From contig NZ_QXHD01000001.1 in NCBI RefSeq assembly GCF_011009555.1, positions 1 through 64,000 of the forward strand: a DNA stretch of 64,000 nucleotides, in the 5' to 3' direction. The position numbers were made by a program, and so were the translations under genes. Position 1 is the stretch's first letter, and each line of letters opens with the position of its first letter. The notes beneath the pieces were generated by a model. The model worked only from the letters and a program-made list of their open reading frames with translations, was not told where the DNA came from and did not search any database. Source of the stretch: Adonisia turfae CCMR0081 (GTDB lineage Bacteria; Cyanobacteriota; Cyanobacteriia; Phormidesmidales; Phormidesmidaceae). Shown here piece by piece: positions 1-7,857 of the stretch.

Positions 1-84
1 CCAACTAACGGACAATGCATCGGGCCTTTCCAACGTCAGTCCGTCTATTGTCCTAGATGGAATACCTAGCTAACCTTCCAAGTC

Positions 85-306
85 GTGTGGGCCAGGACTC
101 GCGCCTTTCTCGATCCTGATAGCGGTCGCTGGAATGCCCCTGGCCTCGGCAATACCCTAAACTCTATCCGCTGGGACCAGGCCAGACGGCAACAAGCTGT
201 GCAACAAGCTATTGAAATGAAATTGGACATCTTGTGTCCGAAAAACGACAAATCAAGCGACAGCCGATGTAATAAAAACCTTCAAAATTCATCACATCGG
301 CTATAA
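85..306 (+). CDS. hypothetical protein, possible remnant
   Basis: A 73-codon frame opening with GTG. I do not recognise it. The residues around 15-45 (an RWNAPGLGNTLNSIRW-like segment followed by an RRQQAVQQAIE helix) look protein-like, whereas the C-terminal third is low-quality and runs into a hairpin. The same frame is open upstream from base 1 to a stop at 67, so this may be the tail of a decayed larger gene. No convincing ribosome binding site is visible. Weak call. Confidence 0.25.
   Translation: MWARTRAFLDPDSGRWNAPGLGNTLNSIRWDQARRQQAVQQAIEMKLDILCPKNDKSSDSRCNKNLQNSSHRL
262..302. terminator. hairpin, possible terminator
   Basis: Perfect 9-bp inverted repeat AGCCGATGT (262-270) / ACATCGGCT (294-302) with a 23-base loop, between the end of the leftmost frame and the convergent membrane-protein gene. 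There is no long U tract, so its role as a terminator is an inference. Confidence 0.35.
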
Positions 307-341
307 CAAGTTATGGCACAGTTGAGCACCACCAATAAACC

Positions 342-1385
342 TTAGGTATCGCTCTCATTACCCTTAAGGAGTTCATTAAAAATAGGCTCTACCTTAGTTT
401 TTAGCTCCTGCTTAGTTCTTCTTGCTGTAAAAGTGGAAAACTCAGCTTCTTTATGCCACATCTCCTCTTTTACATCTTCTATGGCAAACATTAAAGTGTA
501 CTTATCATCCCCCCCGGCCCTATCTTGGAAAGCAAGTTCAACATACTCTTGATTGTCTTTTTCTAAGTTTTCTAGCTCAGCCTCAAAGGTAAAAGAAGAA
601 ACCTCATGGCCTCCTATTTTTCCTGCATCAGGAATCTTCTCTATTTCTATACCTTCAGATGTATACCTTCTTTCTTCATCAACAAGGTTCATAATAATTT
701 GAGGCACAGCAGCAAAGACTGTTTCCTCTTGACGGAATATTAAGATACCTTGGGAGTGCAGGTAGTTCGATAAACGGCTTCCATTTTCGACACTGAGTTC
801 AAGAAATATTTTGTCTTTGAGCTGAATTTTATCAGCCGTGGATTTTATTCTTGTAAGTCCACTGATTAGATTAGAGTATTTTTCCTTATTTTCTTCTGAT
901 GCATTATCTCTCCTCTTTTCGAGCTCTGTTATCGTACTAGAAAAGTTTTTTTGATATGTTTCTAAGCGGTCATCAGGCTGTTCTCCTGGCGTTCCATCAG
1001 TATATTGGACCGCTGCTCGCTCTGCATTGATTAAGAGCTCATACGTCTCTCTCATAAGTTGGATTACATACTCATCGACAATGCCTGAGTATGTCTCTTC
1101 CAGAGCAAGTAAGTCCCTAAATATTTCAGTTTCTAAAATACGTTGATCTGATTGTGGAATGTATCCAATCAAATCTAACTCACTGATAGAAATCTCTAAT
1201 TTAGGACTTTCGTCTAAGAAGGTATATACAGCAAAAGCAACACCTACAAGACTGCCAATAGCAGCTACACCCCCAATAAAAGCACCTATTTGCTGAAAAT
1301 TTATCCTGTCACGCCACCTGATTTTTTGATTAGGCGCGGTGCTGTTATTATCGCTTTGTATGGTGGTCTGGCTTACCTGTGTCAC
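342..1385 (-). CDS. hypothetical membrane-anchored protein
   Basis: A 347-residue protein of unknown function. The start is GTG, chosen because a strong GGGGGAG Shine-Dalgarno sequence lies about 8 bases upstream on the minus strand. A polar N-terminus (residues 1-30) precedes one hydrophobic segment (about 31-56, GAFIGGVAAIGSLVG core), then a long charged alpha-helical region with E/K-rich stretches (about 110-200) and a mixed alpha/beta C-terminal half (about 205-335). This predicts a single-pass inner-membrane protein with a large cytoplasmic or periplasmic domain. It stands alone: convergent to nothing obvious and 600 bp from parA. I see no enzyme motif. Confidence 0.7.
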   Translation of the reverse strand: MTQVSQTTIQSDNNSTAPNQKIRWRDRINFQQIGAFIGGVAAIGSLVGVAFAVYTFLDESPKLEISISELDLIGYIPQSDQRILETEIFRDLLALEETYSGIVDEYVIQLMRETYELLINAERAAVQYTDGTPGEQPDDRLETYQKNFSSTITELEKRRDNASEENKEKYSNLISGLTRIKSTADKIQLKDKIFLELSVENGSRLSNYLHSQGILIFRQEETVFAAVPQIIMNLVDEERRYTSEGIEIEKIPDAGKIGGHEVSSFTFEAELENLEKDNQEYVELAFQDRAGGDDKYTLMFAIEDVKEEMWHKEAEFSTFTARRTKQELKTKVEPIFNELLKGNESDT

Positions 1386-1530
1386 TTCGATTCTCCCCCC
1401 GATTTAAAGAAGTAAATTACTACTTGTAAAACCACTTACCGTTCATAGTGTAGGACTACACTGACATTGCATAGTACCTATACGAGTACCTTTTCTGGCT
1501 CAAATAGCAGTGAAACTCGGTACGTCGCTG
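1386..1530. other. intergenic region upstream of the membrane-protein gene
   Basis: Together with 1696-1965 this makes up the non-coding space between the membrane-protein gene and parA. It should hold the minus-strand promoter. Apart from the integrase remnant and the palindrome annotated separately I see no gene. Confidence 0.5.
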
Positions 1531-1695
1531 TTACAGATCCATTTCATAGATTTGGGCAATTTCTTCGGCCTGAATTCCCAGATACTGCATTGTTTGCTGC
1601 TGACTGGTATGTCCAAACGCTTCCATCAGAATAGGGATTGGTGTGCCGCGATCTCGCTGCCTCAAACCCCAGATTTTACGTAGAGTATGAGAGGG
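1531..1695 (-). pseudogene. C-terminal remnant of a tyrosine recombinase (integrase)
   Basis: Translating the minus strand in one frame gives about 54 residues ending at TAA (1531-1533). It contains SHTLRKIWGLRQRD, then PILMEAFGHTSQQQTMQYL and a C-terminal tail IAQIYEMDL. This is the catalytic end of a phage/plasmid integrase: HTLRK is the HxxR box and GHTS...YL supplies the second His and the nucleophilic Tyr. The N-terminal 150 or more residues are missing, so it is a dead fragment. It is unlike the intact recombinase at 7858. Confidence 0.75.
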
Positions 1696-1965
1696 GGTTT
1701 GAGGCCTTTGTATAGAAATAGAGAATTTTTGGCCGTTAGGGCTATAACCCTTGCATAGAAATAGCTTTAGTTTTGAATATTTAGGCTTATCAAAAGCGAT
1801 TCAGAATATAACGAGAGCCTGAAAGTATTGAAAACTCGTCAGCAAAGTCCACGAAGATATACTTAGCGACCATTTTCTCTCCGCGTCTACACATAGGCCA
1901 ATTAAAATTTCTCAGATTTAGTGTGTGCAGATGTCGCATCCTACATTAGTATGTTGACCATCAAT

Positions 1966-1993
1966 CGCTGACGTGCGACGTCGCACGTCAGCG
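1966..1993. promoter_or_regulatory. parS: palindrome upstream of parA, candidate parS centromere/operator
   Basis: A perfect 28-bp palindrome centred between 1979 and 1980. Each half-site reads CGCTGACGTGCGAC. It lies 26 bp before the parA start, and its 24-bp core recurs exactly at 3806-3829 just after parB. Palindromes of this sort next to parAB are normally bound by ParB and often also serve as the operator for the par operon. The assignment to parS is inference from position and symmetry. Confidence 0.7.
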
Positions 1994-2019
1994 CTCCACC
2001 TCATCCCCCATACCTAAAC

Positions 2020-2805
2020 ATGGCGACAGTAGTAGCTTTCTTTAATATGTCCGGGGGAGTTGGCAAAACTACGCTGACGATGAATATCTCCCATTTACTT
2101 GGGGAGCAGCATGTCAACACCCTTGCGATCGACATGGATCCGCAAGCCTCACTGACCACTTTTTTTGGCCTCGATGCCTACGGTTTAGAAGCAACCATCT
2201 TTGACAGCTTAATGAACCGAGCACCTTTGCCCATTGATTCCACCCACTGGTGCGATCTCGTTCCTGCAAATCTTCAGCTTGCCCAGGCAGAATTACTACT
2301 AGCTGGCGAACTACGTCGAGAGTATCGCCTCAGAGATACCCTTGAGCAGGCACACAATAATTACGATGTCATCGTCATTGATGGTCCTCCTAGTTTAGGC
2401 TTGCTTTCCATCAATTGTCTGGTAGCTGCCGACTTCTTATTGGTACCCCTCAGCACCAATTACAAAGCAGTCGAGGCAACCATGGGCCTGCTTCGAGTCA
2501 GCATCGAACTTGCCCAAAAAGTAAATCCCGACTTGAGAGTCCTGGGTCTCATTCCAACCATGTACGACAAACGCACCTCTGGTTCGCGCAGGGCCAACGA
2601 TGCTATTCATGAAATTGCAGCACAACTGCAGCTGCCCATGTTTGACGGCATGAACGTATTTGATCCCATGCCCGTTCGCACTGCAGTGAGCGACTCACAG
2701 GAAGCACATCAACCCCTAGCCCAATTCGATCCAAAAAATGACTGTCTTAAAGTCATGCGAGCAATTTCTAAAGCCATTGCCCAGCAAGTTGAGGTAACCG
2801 TATGA
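2020..2805 (+). CDS. parA: ParA-type partition ATPase
   Basis: A 261-residue ParA/Soj-family Walker ATPase that segregates plasmid copies by forming DNA-bound gradients relayed by ParB. A deviant Walker A box sits at residues 10-18 (SGGVGKTTL), the A' motif DMDPQASLT at about 41, and the hydrophobic strand VIVIDGPP (Walker B) at about 118-125. There is no N-terminal HTH extension, so this is a type Ib-like short ParA. It is the first gene of a two-gene operon whose second gene starts inside its stop (ATGA overlap). The candidate parS/operator palindrome lies immediately upstream. No clear Shine-Dalgarno sequence is visible before the ATG. Confidence 0.95.
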   Translation: MATVVAFFNMSGGVGKTTLTMNISHLLGEQHVNTLAIDMDPQASLTTFFGLDAYGLEATIFDSLMNRAPLPIDSTHWCDLVPANLQLAQAELLLAGELRREYRLRDTLEQAHNNYDVIVIDGPPSLGLLSINCLVAADFLLVPLSTNYKAVEATMGLLRVSIELAQKVNPDLRVLGLIPTMYDKRTSGSRRANDAIHEIAAQLQLPMFDGMNVFDPMPVRTAVSDSQEAHQPLAQFDPKNDCLKVMRAISKAIAQQVEVTV

Positions 2806-3809
2806 ATTCAGCGACTAAACTACGCTCTACCTCGATGGTAGGCAACATTTTAGGAAATTTAACCTCTGAGGATACGGCCCAGACCATAGCGTCCGTTGAG
2901 AATCCAACAGCCGATAACTCCTTCGTTGAACTGCCAATTGCCGAAATTTGGCGACCCAAACAGCAACGTCTTTTCTTTGATCCTCAGGAGATCGAAAAGC
3001 TGAAGATCGCTATCCAGGAAGAAGGATTTCGCGGAGCAGTCTTGGTTACTTCCCTTCCTCCAAACAGTGAGGCCCTGTCCCAAGGCTTTAAATATGAATT
3101 GGTCTTTGGTGCCAGTCGTGTCACCGCTTGCGAAGAACTTGACCATGAAGTCATTCGTGCCGAAATTCAAGAATTAACCCCACAGCAAGTCAGACGCATC
3201 CGCTTCGATGAAAACATGGTGCGCAAAAACCTCAATGCTTTTGAGGTTCTTTTGGGCTATCTGGAACTTATGGCCGATGAAGCTGAAACCACCCCAGATG
3301 TGGTTGAGCAAGAGCTAAACCAGATGAGCAATTCTGCTAAGCGTGGTAATGGCATATCAGAGGATATCAAAACTCGTCTGGAAACATATCAAGCGATCCT
3401 TGACCGATATAACGGTGGCAAACTCACCAGTTTTCGCACAAAACTGATTAAGTTTAGAAGCCTACCCGATGATGTCAGGCAGGCATTAGACACAGGGCAA
3501 ATTGATGCATCGAAAGCTCTTGAGATAGGCAGCGTCAAAGACGATGAAGATCGTGACGATTTACTGTCGTGGATTATTGATGTAAATCCACCGGTCAAGG
3601 AAATCCGTCAAGCCAAGCGTCAACAAGCAGAATCTAAGAACACTGCCAAAGAGAAAAAGCCATCTCCAAATATGAAACGGGCCACAACAGCCGTTGATGG
3701 GCTGAGCCTGTTGTTAAAGGGCGATGTCTTGAGAAAGAAGAATAAACAGGTTGGGACTATCCTTGATCAGATCAATGAATTAGTTGCCCAACTTCATGAG
3801 CTAACCTGA
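2802..3809 (+). CDS. parB: ParB-type centromere-binding protein
   Basis: A 335-residue ParB/Spo0J-like protein, translationally coupled to parA through an ATGA overlap. The N-terminal ParB/sulfiredoxin-fold domain (about 45-140) contains FDPQEIEKLKIAI, then GFRGAVLV and the ParB box II equivalent VFGASRVTACEEL, the CTP-binding region in the family. A helical DNA-binding segment follows (about 150-250, QELTPQQVRRIRF and later helices), with a basic linker (KRQQAESKNTAKEKK) and a C-terminal helical dimerisation region. Its TGA stop is embedded in the second copy of the palindrome, so the presumed binding site brackets the operon. Confidence 0.93.
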   Translation: MNSATKLRSTSMVGNILGNLTSEDTAQTIASVENPTADNSFVELPIAEIWRPKQQRLFFDPQEIEKLKIAIQEEGFRGAVLVTSLPPNSEALSQGFKYELVFGASRVTACEELDHEVIRAEIQELTPQQVRRIRFDENMVRKNLNAFEVLLGYLELMADEAETTPDVVEQELNQMSNSAKRGNGISEDIKTRLETYQAILDRYNGGKLTSFRTKLIKFRSLPDDVRQALDTGQIDASKALEIGSVKDDEDRDDLLSWIIDVNPPVKEIRQAKRQQAESKNTAKEKKPSPNMKRATTAVDGLSLLLKGDVLRKKNKQVGTILDQINELVAQLHELT

Positions 3810-3833
3810 CGTGCGACGTCGCACGTCAGGTTA
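3802..3833. promoter_or_regulatory. parS: palindrome overlapping parB stop, second candidate parS
   Basis: A perfect 32-bp palindrome centred between 3817 and 3818. Each half-site reads TAACCTGACGTGCGAC. The inner 24 bp are identical to the core of the palindrome at 1966-1993. It contains the parB stop codon. A transcript through it would form a very stable hairpin, so it could also end parAB transcription, although no U tract follows. Confidence 0.7.
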
Positions 3834-4203
3834 AGAATTAGGTCTGATTTGGTAGTAATCCAATGGTTGCAGAAGCAACTTATGGGACGTTGGACAGTGG
3901 AAGCTGGTCGGGCTGGACCCGCCCTCGCCTGGACTTGAGGCAGAGGAACATTTAATGTCTCGGCTGGCTAAGTCAGTAGCAAAACCTGTCGTGCCGATAG
4001 TGATGGCCGTTGCGATCTCAGCCAGCCTTTTCAAACGACAACCAATGCCCCCGCTGGTCCTGCATGGCTTTTGTGTATAGTTGGAGAAAAAATGGCCGCT
4101 AAAGCGAAAAGCCATTCTCTACAAAGGTTTTTGGGGGATTATTCATGCTTAGTTCTGAGGAATCTTAGCGCAGGTTGCAGTCTGAAAACACTGGAATCTC
4201 GTT
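3834..4203. other. intergenic region after parAB
   Basis: No supportable gene lies in this 370-bp stretch. A 94-codon minus-strand frame crosses it but runs through a dispersed repeat and has no family resemblance. The repeat copy at 4046-4061 is listed separately. Confidence 0.5.
4046..4061 (-). repeat. dispersed repeat family, copy R1
   Basis: The minus strand reads GGACCAGCGGGGGCAT, identical over 16 bases to the box 1 sequences at 22361-22376 (plus) and 22595-22610 (minus). Downstream on the minus strand a GTTTGAAAAGG segment resembles the second box of the family. It sits between parB and the hsp70 unit. Confidence 0.65.
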
Positions 4204-4261
4204 CAAGTTGAGGAGCAGATCTGCCTTAACGATCACAATTCTCTATGCATAAACATAGGTC
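4204..4261 (+). repeat. left 58-bp inverted repeat flanking hsp70
   Basis: This matches the reverse complement of 6355-6412 at 52 of 58 positions. It starts CAAGTTGAGGAGCAGATCTG and ends AAACATAGGTC. The two arms enclose exactly one gene (the hsp70 homologue) plus about 290 bp of upstream sequence. Homology stops sharply at both edges, as expected for element ends or a mobilised cassette. Confidence 0.85.
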
Positions 4262-4551
4262 AGGTCACGTCTCAATTTGACGTCATGCAATACTTTTGTA
4301 ATAAATAGCTTCGATATCCTCACAAAATCCTCATTATTCTTGCAAAGAATATATCTAGTAGGAGTGAAGATAAATGGGTAATTCAAATTGGGGCAATCTC
4401 GCCACCCCATAAAAACCAGAATAAAGTCTTCAGCCTTTCAGTAGCTCCTCAGTAGGGTCTTCTACGTACTTGCTCCTGTAATCCTCCTACTAAAAAATTC
4501 GGACTAAGCGTCAAGTCGACTCCCAGTTACCAGATTGACAGGAGAAGCGTC
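4262..4551 (+). promoter_or_regulatory. upstream region of hsp70, inside the inverted-repeat unit
   Basis: A 290-bp non-coding stretch between the left inverted repeat and the hsp70 start. It should hold the promoter. An AGGAG Shine-Dalgarno sequence lies at about 4541-4545. I see no CIRCE operator (TTAGCACTC-N9-GAGTGCTAA). Confidence 0.45.
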
Positions 4552-6345
4552 ATGAGTAAAGTTGTTGGTATTGACTTAGGCACAACCAATTCATGCATTG
4601 CAGTAATGGAAGGCGGCAAGCCTACCATCATCCCCAATTCAGAGGGATTTCGCATTACCCCCTCTGTGGTAGCTTATGACAAGAATGGAGGTCGCCTTGT
4701 AGGCCAGCTCGCTCAGCATCAGGCTGTGATGCATCCTGAGGATACTTTTTACTCTTTTAAGCGCTTCATTGGCTGTCGCTATGATGAAGTCGCTGAGGAC
4801 GCAAAGGAAGCTACCTACAAAGTCCTGAATGTAGGTAGCAGAGTGAAACTAGATTGCCCACAAGTAAAGCGGCAATTTTCTCCTGAAGAAATTGCCGCTC
4901 GGGTCTTGCAGAAGCTAGTCAACGATGCCAGCAAGTATATCGGCGAACCAATAACCCAAGCAGTGATTACCGTTCCCGCCTACTTTAATGACGCTCAGCG
5001 GCTTGCTATCAAGGATTCTGGCAAGATTGCAGGTCTGGAAATTCTAAGAATTATCAACGAACCAACGGCAGCCTCTTTGACTTATGGTCTGGACAAAAAG
5101 AGTGATGAGACCATCGTAATGTTCGACCTAGGGGGTGGCAATCTAAGTATCTCCATCGTAAAGGTGGGCAACGGTGCATTTGAAGTATGGGCCACTTCTG
5201 GGAGTACCCACTTGGGCGGTGACGACTTCGACAAAAGAATTGTCGATTACCTTGCCGTAGAGTTTCAAAAGATAGAGGGTATTAACCTACGCGAGGATAA
5301 GCAGGTGCTCCAGCGGTTAACTAAAGCCGCTGAAGAGGCCAAAATCGAACTCTCCAGTGTGACTCAGGCAGAGATTCATCTCCCCTGCATTGTTGCTACC
5401 AAAGACGGACCTAAGCATCTAAAAGTGAATCTGACTCGGGCGAAGTTCGAAGAGCTATGCACAGATCTGCTCGATCGCTGCCGCATACTTATATATCAGG
5501 TCCTTAAAGATAGTAAGCTCAGGGAAATCGACATTGATGAAATCGTACTAATGGGGGGCTCCACTCGAATCCCAGCAATTAAGAACCTCATGAAGCGCAC
5601 CTTCAGGAAAGAACCTAACGAAACCATAAATCCTGACGAAGCCGTGGCCATTGGGGCAGCTATTCAAGGTGGTGTTTTGGCCGGAGAAGTAAAGGACATA
5701 TTGCTGCTGGATGTGACGCCATTGAATTTAGGGATTGAAACTCTAGGAGGTGTGATGACCACGATGATTCCTCGCAACACCACCATCCCCACTAAAAAGT
5801 CTGAGGTCTTCTCAACAGCAGTGGATGGCCAGACAAGCGTCGAAATCCATATTCTGCAAGGGAACCATGAGATGTCACACGACAACTTGAACTTAGGTGT
5901 TCTCCGGCTCGATGGCATCCCTCCTGCATCACGAGGTGTTTCTCAGATTGAGGTGATGTTTGATATTGATGCTAACGGACTTCTCAACGTCACCGCTAAA
6001 GATAAATGCAGTGGAAAAAAGGAGACCATGAGTATTTCTGGTACATCCACAATACAAAATATAGAATTAGACAAGCAGCATCAGTGTGTCAGTCTGAGCA
6101 ATCAGATAGAGCCCCCGACTCATTGGACACCAAAACATATGAGTGACTTTAACGCTAATGTTGTCTATCAGCCAGTAAAAACAACCCTTCCTAACGTTAG
6201 CCTCAATGGCCAGCAGTATCAAAGTCTAGAGCAACAGATGAATGAACTGAAGGCTCAGATGAAGGAATTGAAAATGCAGTATCAGAGAATTCAGATTCTT
6301 CTGGAAAAAATTGAGCTAGAGCAAACCGATGTCAGAAGGCCATAA
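4552..6345 (+). CDS. dnaK: Hsp70/DnaK-family chaperone
   Basis: A 597-residue Hsp70. The nucleotide-binding domain (about 1-380) shows the phosphate-1 loop [13 protein letters not shown] (6-18), the connect/actin-fold strand [12 protein letters not shown] (139-150), [13 protein letters not shown] (166-178), the phosphate-2 loop DLGGGNLS (192-199) and MGGSTRIP. The linker [10 protein letters not shown] is intact, and the substrate-binding beta domain (about 385-500) is followed by a shortened, coiled-coil-like lid ([16 protein letters not shown]). It is about 40 residues shorter than E. coli DnaK and lacks the acidic EEVD-like or glycine-rich tail. Asn197 replaces the Thr of the usual DLGGGTFD loop, a residue that contacts nucleotide phosphate. 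No dnaJ or grpE is adjacent. The gene is enclosed by 58-bp inverted repeats. Confidence 0.95.
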   Translation: MSKVVGIDLGTTNSCIAVMEGGKPTIIPNSEGFRITPSVVAYDKNGGRLVGQLAQHQAVMHPEDTFYSFKRFIGCRYDEVAEDAKEATYKVLNVGSRVKLDCPQVKRQFSPEEIAARVLQKLVNDASKYIGEPITQAVITVPAYFNDAQRLAIKDSGKIAGLEILRIINEPTAASLTYGLDKKSDETIVMFDLGGGNLSISIVKVGNGAFEVWATSGSTHLGGDDFDKRIVDYLAVEFQKIEGINLREDKQVLQRLTKAAEEAKIELSSVTQAEIHLPCIVATKDGPKHLKVNLTRAKFEELCTDLLDRCRILIYQVLKDSKLREIDIDEIVLMGGSTRIPAIKNLMKRTFRKEPNETINPDEAVAIGAAIQGGVLAGEVKDILLLDVTPLNLGIETLGGVMTTMIPRNTTIPTKKSEVFSTAVDGQTSVEIHILQGNHEMSHDNLNLGVLRLDGIPPASRGVSQIEVMFDIDANGLLNVTAKDKCSGKKETMSISGTSTIQNIELDKQHQCVSLSNQIEPPTHWTPKHMSDFNANVVYQPVKTTLPNVSLNGQQYQSLEQQMNELKAQMKELKMQYQRIQILLEKIELEQTDVRRP

Positions 6346-6354
6346 GCTTTAAGA

Positions 6355-6412
6355 GACCTATGTTTAGACATGGAGCATTGTGGTCGTTAAAGCAGATCTG
6401 CTCCTCAACTTG
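6355..6412 (-). repeat. right 58-bp inverted repeat flanking hsp70
   Basis: Inverted partner of 4204-4261 (52 of 58 identical). It begins 10 bp after the hsp70 stop codon, so the unit bounded by the two arms is 4204-6412. Confidence 0.85.
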
Positions 6413-6476
6413 GTGAAGTGAACCCCCTAATTTTGAACAGTAAAATCAGGCCACATTGGGTCTAAGTGGACGGACC

Positions 6477-7142
6477 TTAACCAATCCAAAGGTGCTCCGT
6501 CTCATAAAATTCTCCACGCTGCTCCAATCTAAAGTCACCCAGGAGTGCCGCCATCCACACCTCCACCAATGGCATCTTCACTTGTCGCTGTAGATCAATG
6601 AGTCGTTGAGGAGCACCAGTCCGTTTCATAGATAAGTTCTCGATCCAGGTCGACACATTCTCTGAATGCGCCACAGCCAGCGCTTGCTCCTTAACCGCTT
6701 CCTCAGTTAACGCATCCACTAACGCCAGAACAGAGGTTTTATCCACATCCCCCACTACAGACTCATCATCGGCCACGGGCTCAAGCGGATCGCGTTGGTT
6801 GGAACGCTGTACCAGGTCTGAAAAATCTAATTCTTGGGTCTGTCGGGTGATGCCCTTGAGCCAGTCGCCATCTAACATAGGGCCATCCGTATTATGGGCA
6901 TCTTGCCAGTCATCCCAGAGGATTTCAGACTTAGCCTCACAAATGTTAGCCAGCTGGGCTAGTACTTCCCCACCGAGCCGCAACTGCTCGCGCCATGGCA
7001 GCTCCATCATTACCCCCTCAAACTGCTGCCAAAGTTCTAAAATATTCGCTTCTTCCGGCACATCGGCGGCATCTTCAAAGGCATCCCCCAAGTCCAACTC
7101 CAGCTGACGAACACTAACCATCGCCCCCTCCAAGATGATCAA
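6477..7142 (-). CDS. hypothetical plasmid protein
   Basis: A 221-residue acidic, helical protein of unknown function. It overlaps the 3' end of the upstream gene by 29 bp. An internal ATG at codon 8 (MVSVRQLELDLG) would shorten the overlap and could be the real start. The sequence is rich in Asp/Glu and Trp (ELWQQFEGVMMELPW near 35-50; SEILWDDWQDAH near 75), with no membrane segment or recognisable motif. The overlap implies it is co-translated with the Cys-rich protein encoded just upstream. I infer a plasmid housekeeping or regulatory pair, without a specific role. Confidence 0.7.
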   Translation of the reverse strand: MIILEGAMVSVRQLELDLGDAFEDAADVPEEANILELWQQFEGVMMELPWREQLRLGGEVLAQLANICEAKSEILWDDWQDAHNTDGPMLDGDWLKGITRQTQELDFSDLVQRSNQRDPLEPVADDESVVGDVDKTSVLALVDALTEEAVKEQALAVAHSENVSTWIENLSMKRTGAPQRLIDLQRQVKMPLVEVWMAALLGDFRLEQRGEFYETEHLWIG

Positions 7143-7659
7143 AGCCTCCCTTCAAAGGACATTCAGGGATTGGACACTCAATAGGCTCTAACCGAATCTC
7201 ATTGGAAAAGTGGGTGATCCCATAGCGTTCGGTGAGATAGGGCAGCATCTTTTGAGAGACATAGCGTTCTAACTGTCGTCGTCGATATCCGGCACAGTGA
7301 ATCGGCTTAACTTCCAAAACCTTCTGGCCGTTGTGAATCACCGTCGCGCCAATGGCGTGGACCGGAGCATCCTTACGCTTTTCTCGCCAGATATAGAGGT
7401 TGGCATAGGGCATTGAGGATTCCGCCACGTCTAGAGAAACGGTCTCTACCTCATTGTCAGCCTTGGTGGTCAGGATCTGCTGCTGGTAGATAGCCCGTCG
7501 CTTTTCATTCGAGTCTCGTCGGTTACGGTAGTGCGATCGCTTCCGATGACAGCGCTTTTCATCCCAGCAGCCATCCCCATTGGGACCATGCTGCTGCCGG
7601 GCCTGGGCTGCGCTCAACTGAGCACACGCGACACACTTTTGATTGATCCGCCGTGGCAT
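7114..7659 (-). CDS. hypothetical Cys/Arg-rich protein
   Basis: A 181-residue protein opening MPRRINQKCVACAQLSA. Cysteines near 9 and 12 (CVAC) and one at about 32 in a GCWDEKRC segment suggest a small zinc-binding N-terminal module. An Arg-rich stretch (KRSHYRNRRDSNEKRR, about 40-56) and an alpha/beta remainder follow, with VETVSLDVAE and VLEVKPIHCAGYRRRQLERYV. The last part carries ECPIPECPL. It could be a nucleic-acid-binding protein. It is the first gene of a two-gene minus-strand operon (29-bp overlap with the next) and is divergent from the tyrosine recombinase at 7858. The 198-bp divergent spacer holds a tandem TTATTTTTAGTG repeat at about 7731-7754. Confidence 0.75.
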   Translation of the reverse strand: MPRRINQKCVACAQLSAAQARQQHGPNGDGCWDEKRCHRKRSHYRNRRDSNEKRRAIYQQQILTTKADNEVETVSLDVAESSMPYANLYIWREKRKDAPVHAIGATVIHNGQKVLEVKPIHCAGYRRRQLERYVSQKMLPYLTERYGITHFSNEIRLEPIECPIPECPLKGGFDHLGGGDG

Positions 7660-7857
7660 CCGTCCTTAGAAATCGAGCAATAGCTGAACTGCCTGCAATT
7701 CAAGGTCTAGGGTAGCGTACTTTGACAGGTTTATTTTTAGTGTTATTTTTAGTGAAGTCAATATAAATTAGCTTATTTAGGGTAGAATTCACACCATAGG
7801 GAAGTGCCTACGGTAAATTGGGCCTTTCGCCCTTCGATTTATTTCAAATAGCGGGAG

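Noticed and set aside
3831-4115. 94-codon minus-strand frame downstream of parB
   Set aside because: It passes through a dispersed repeat copy and the parS-type palindrome, has no RBS or family resemblance, and looks like a chance frame.
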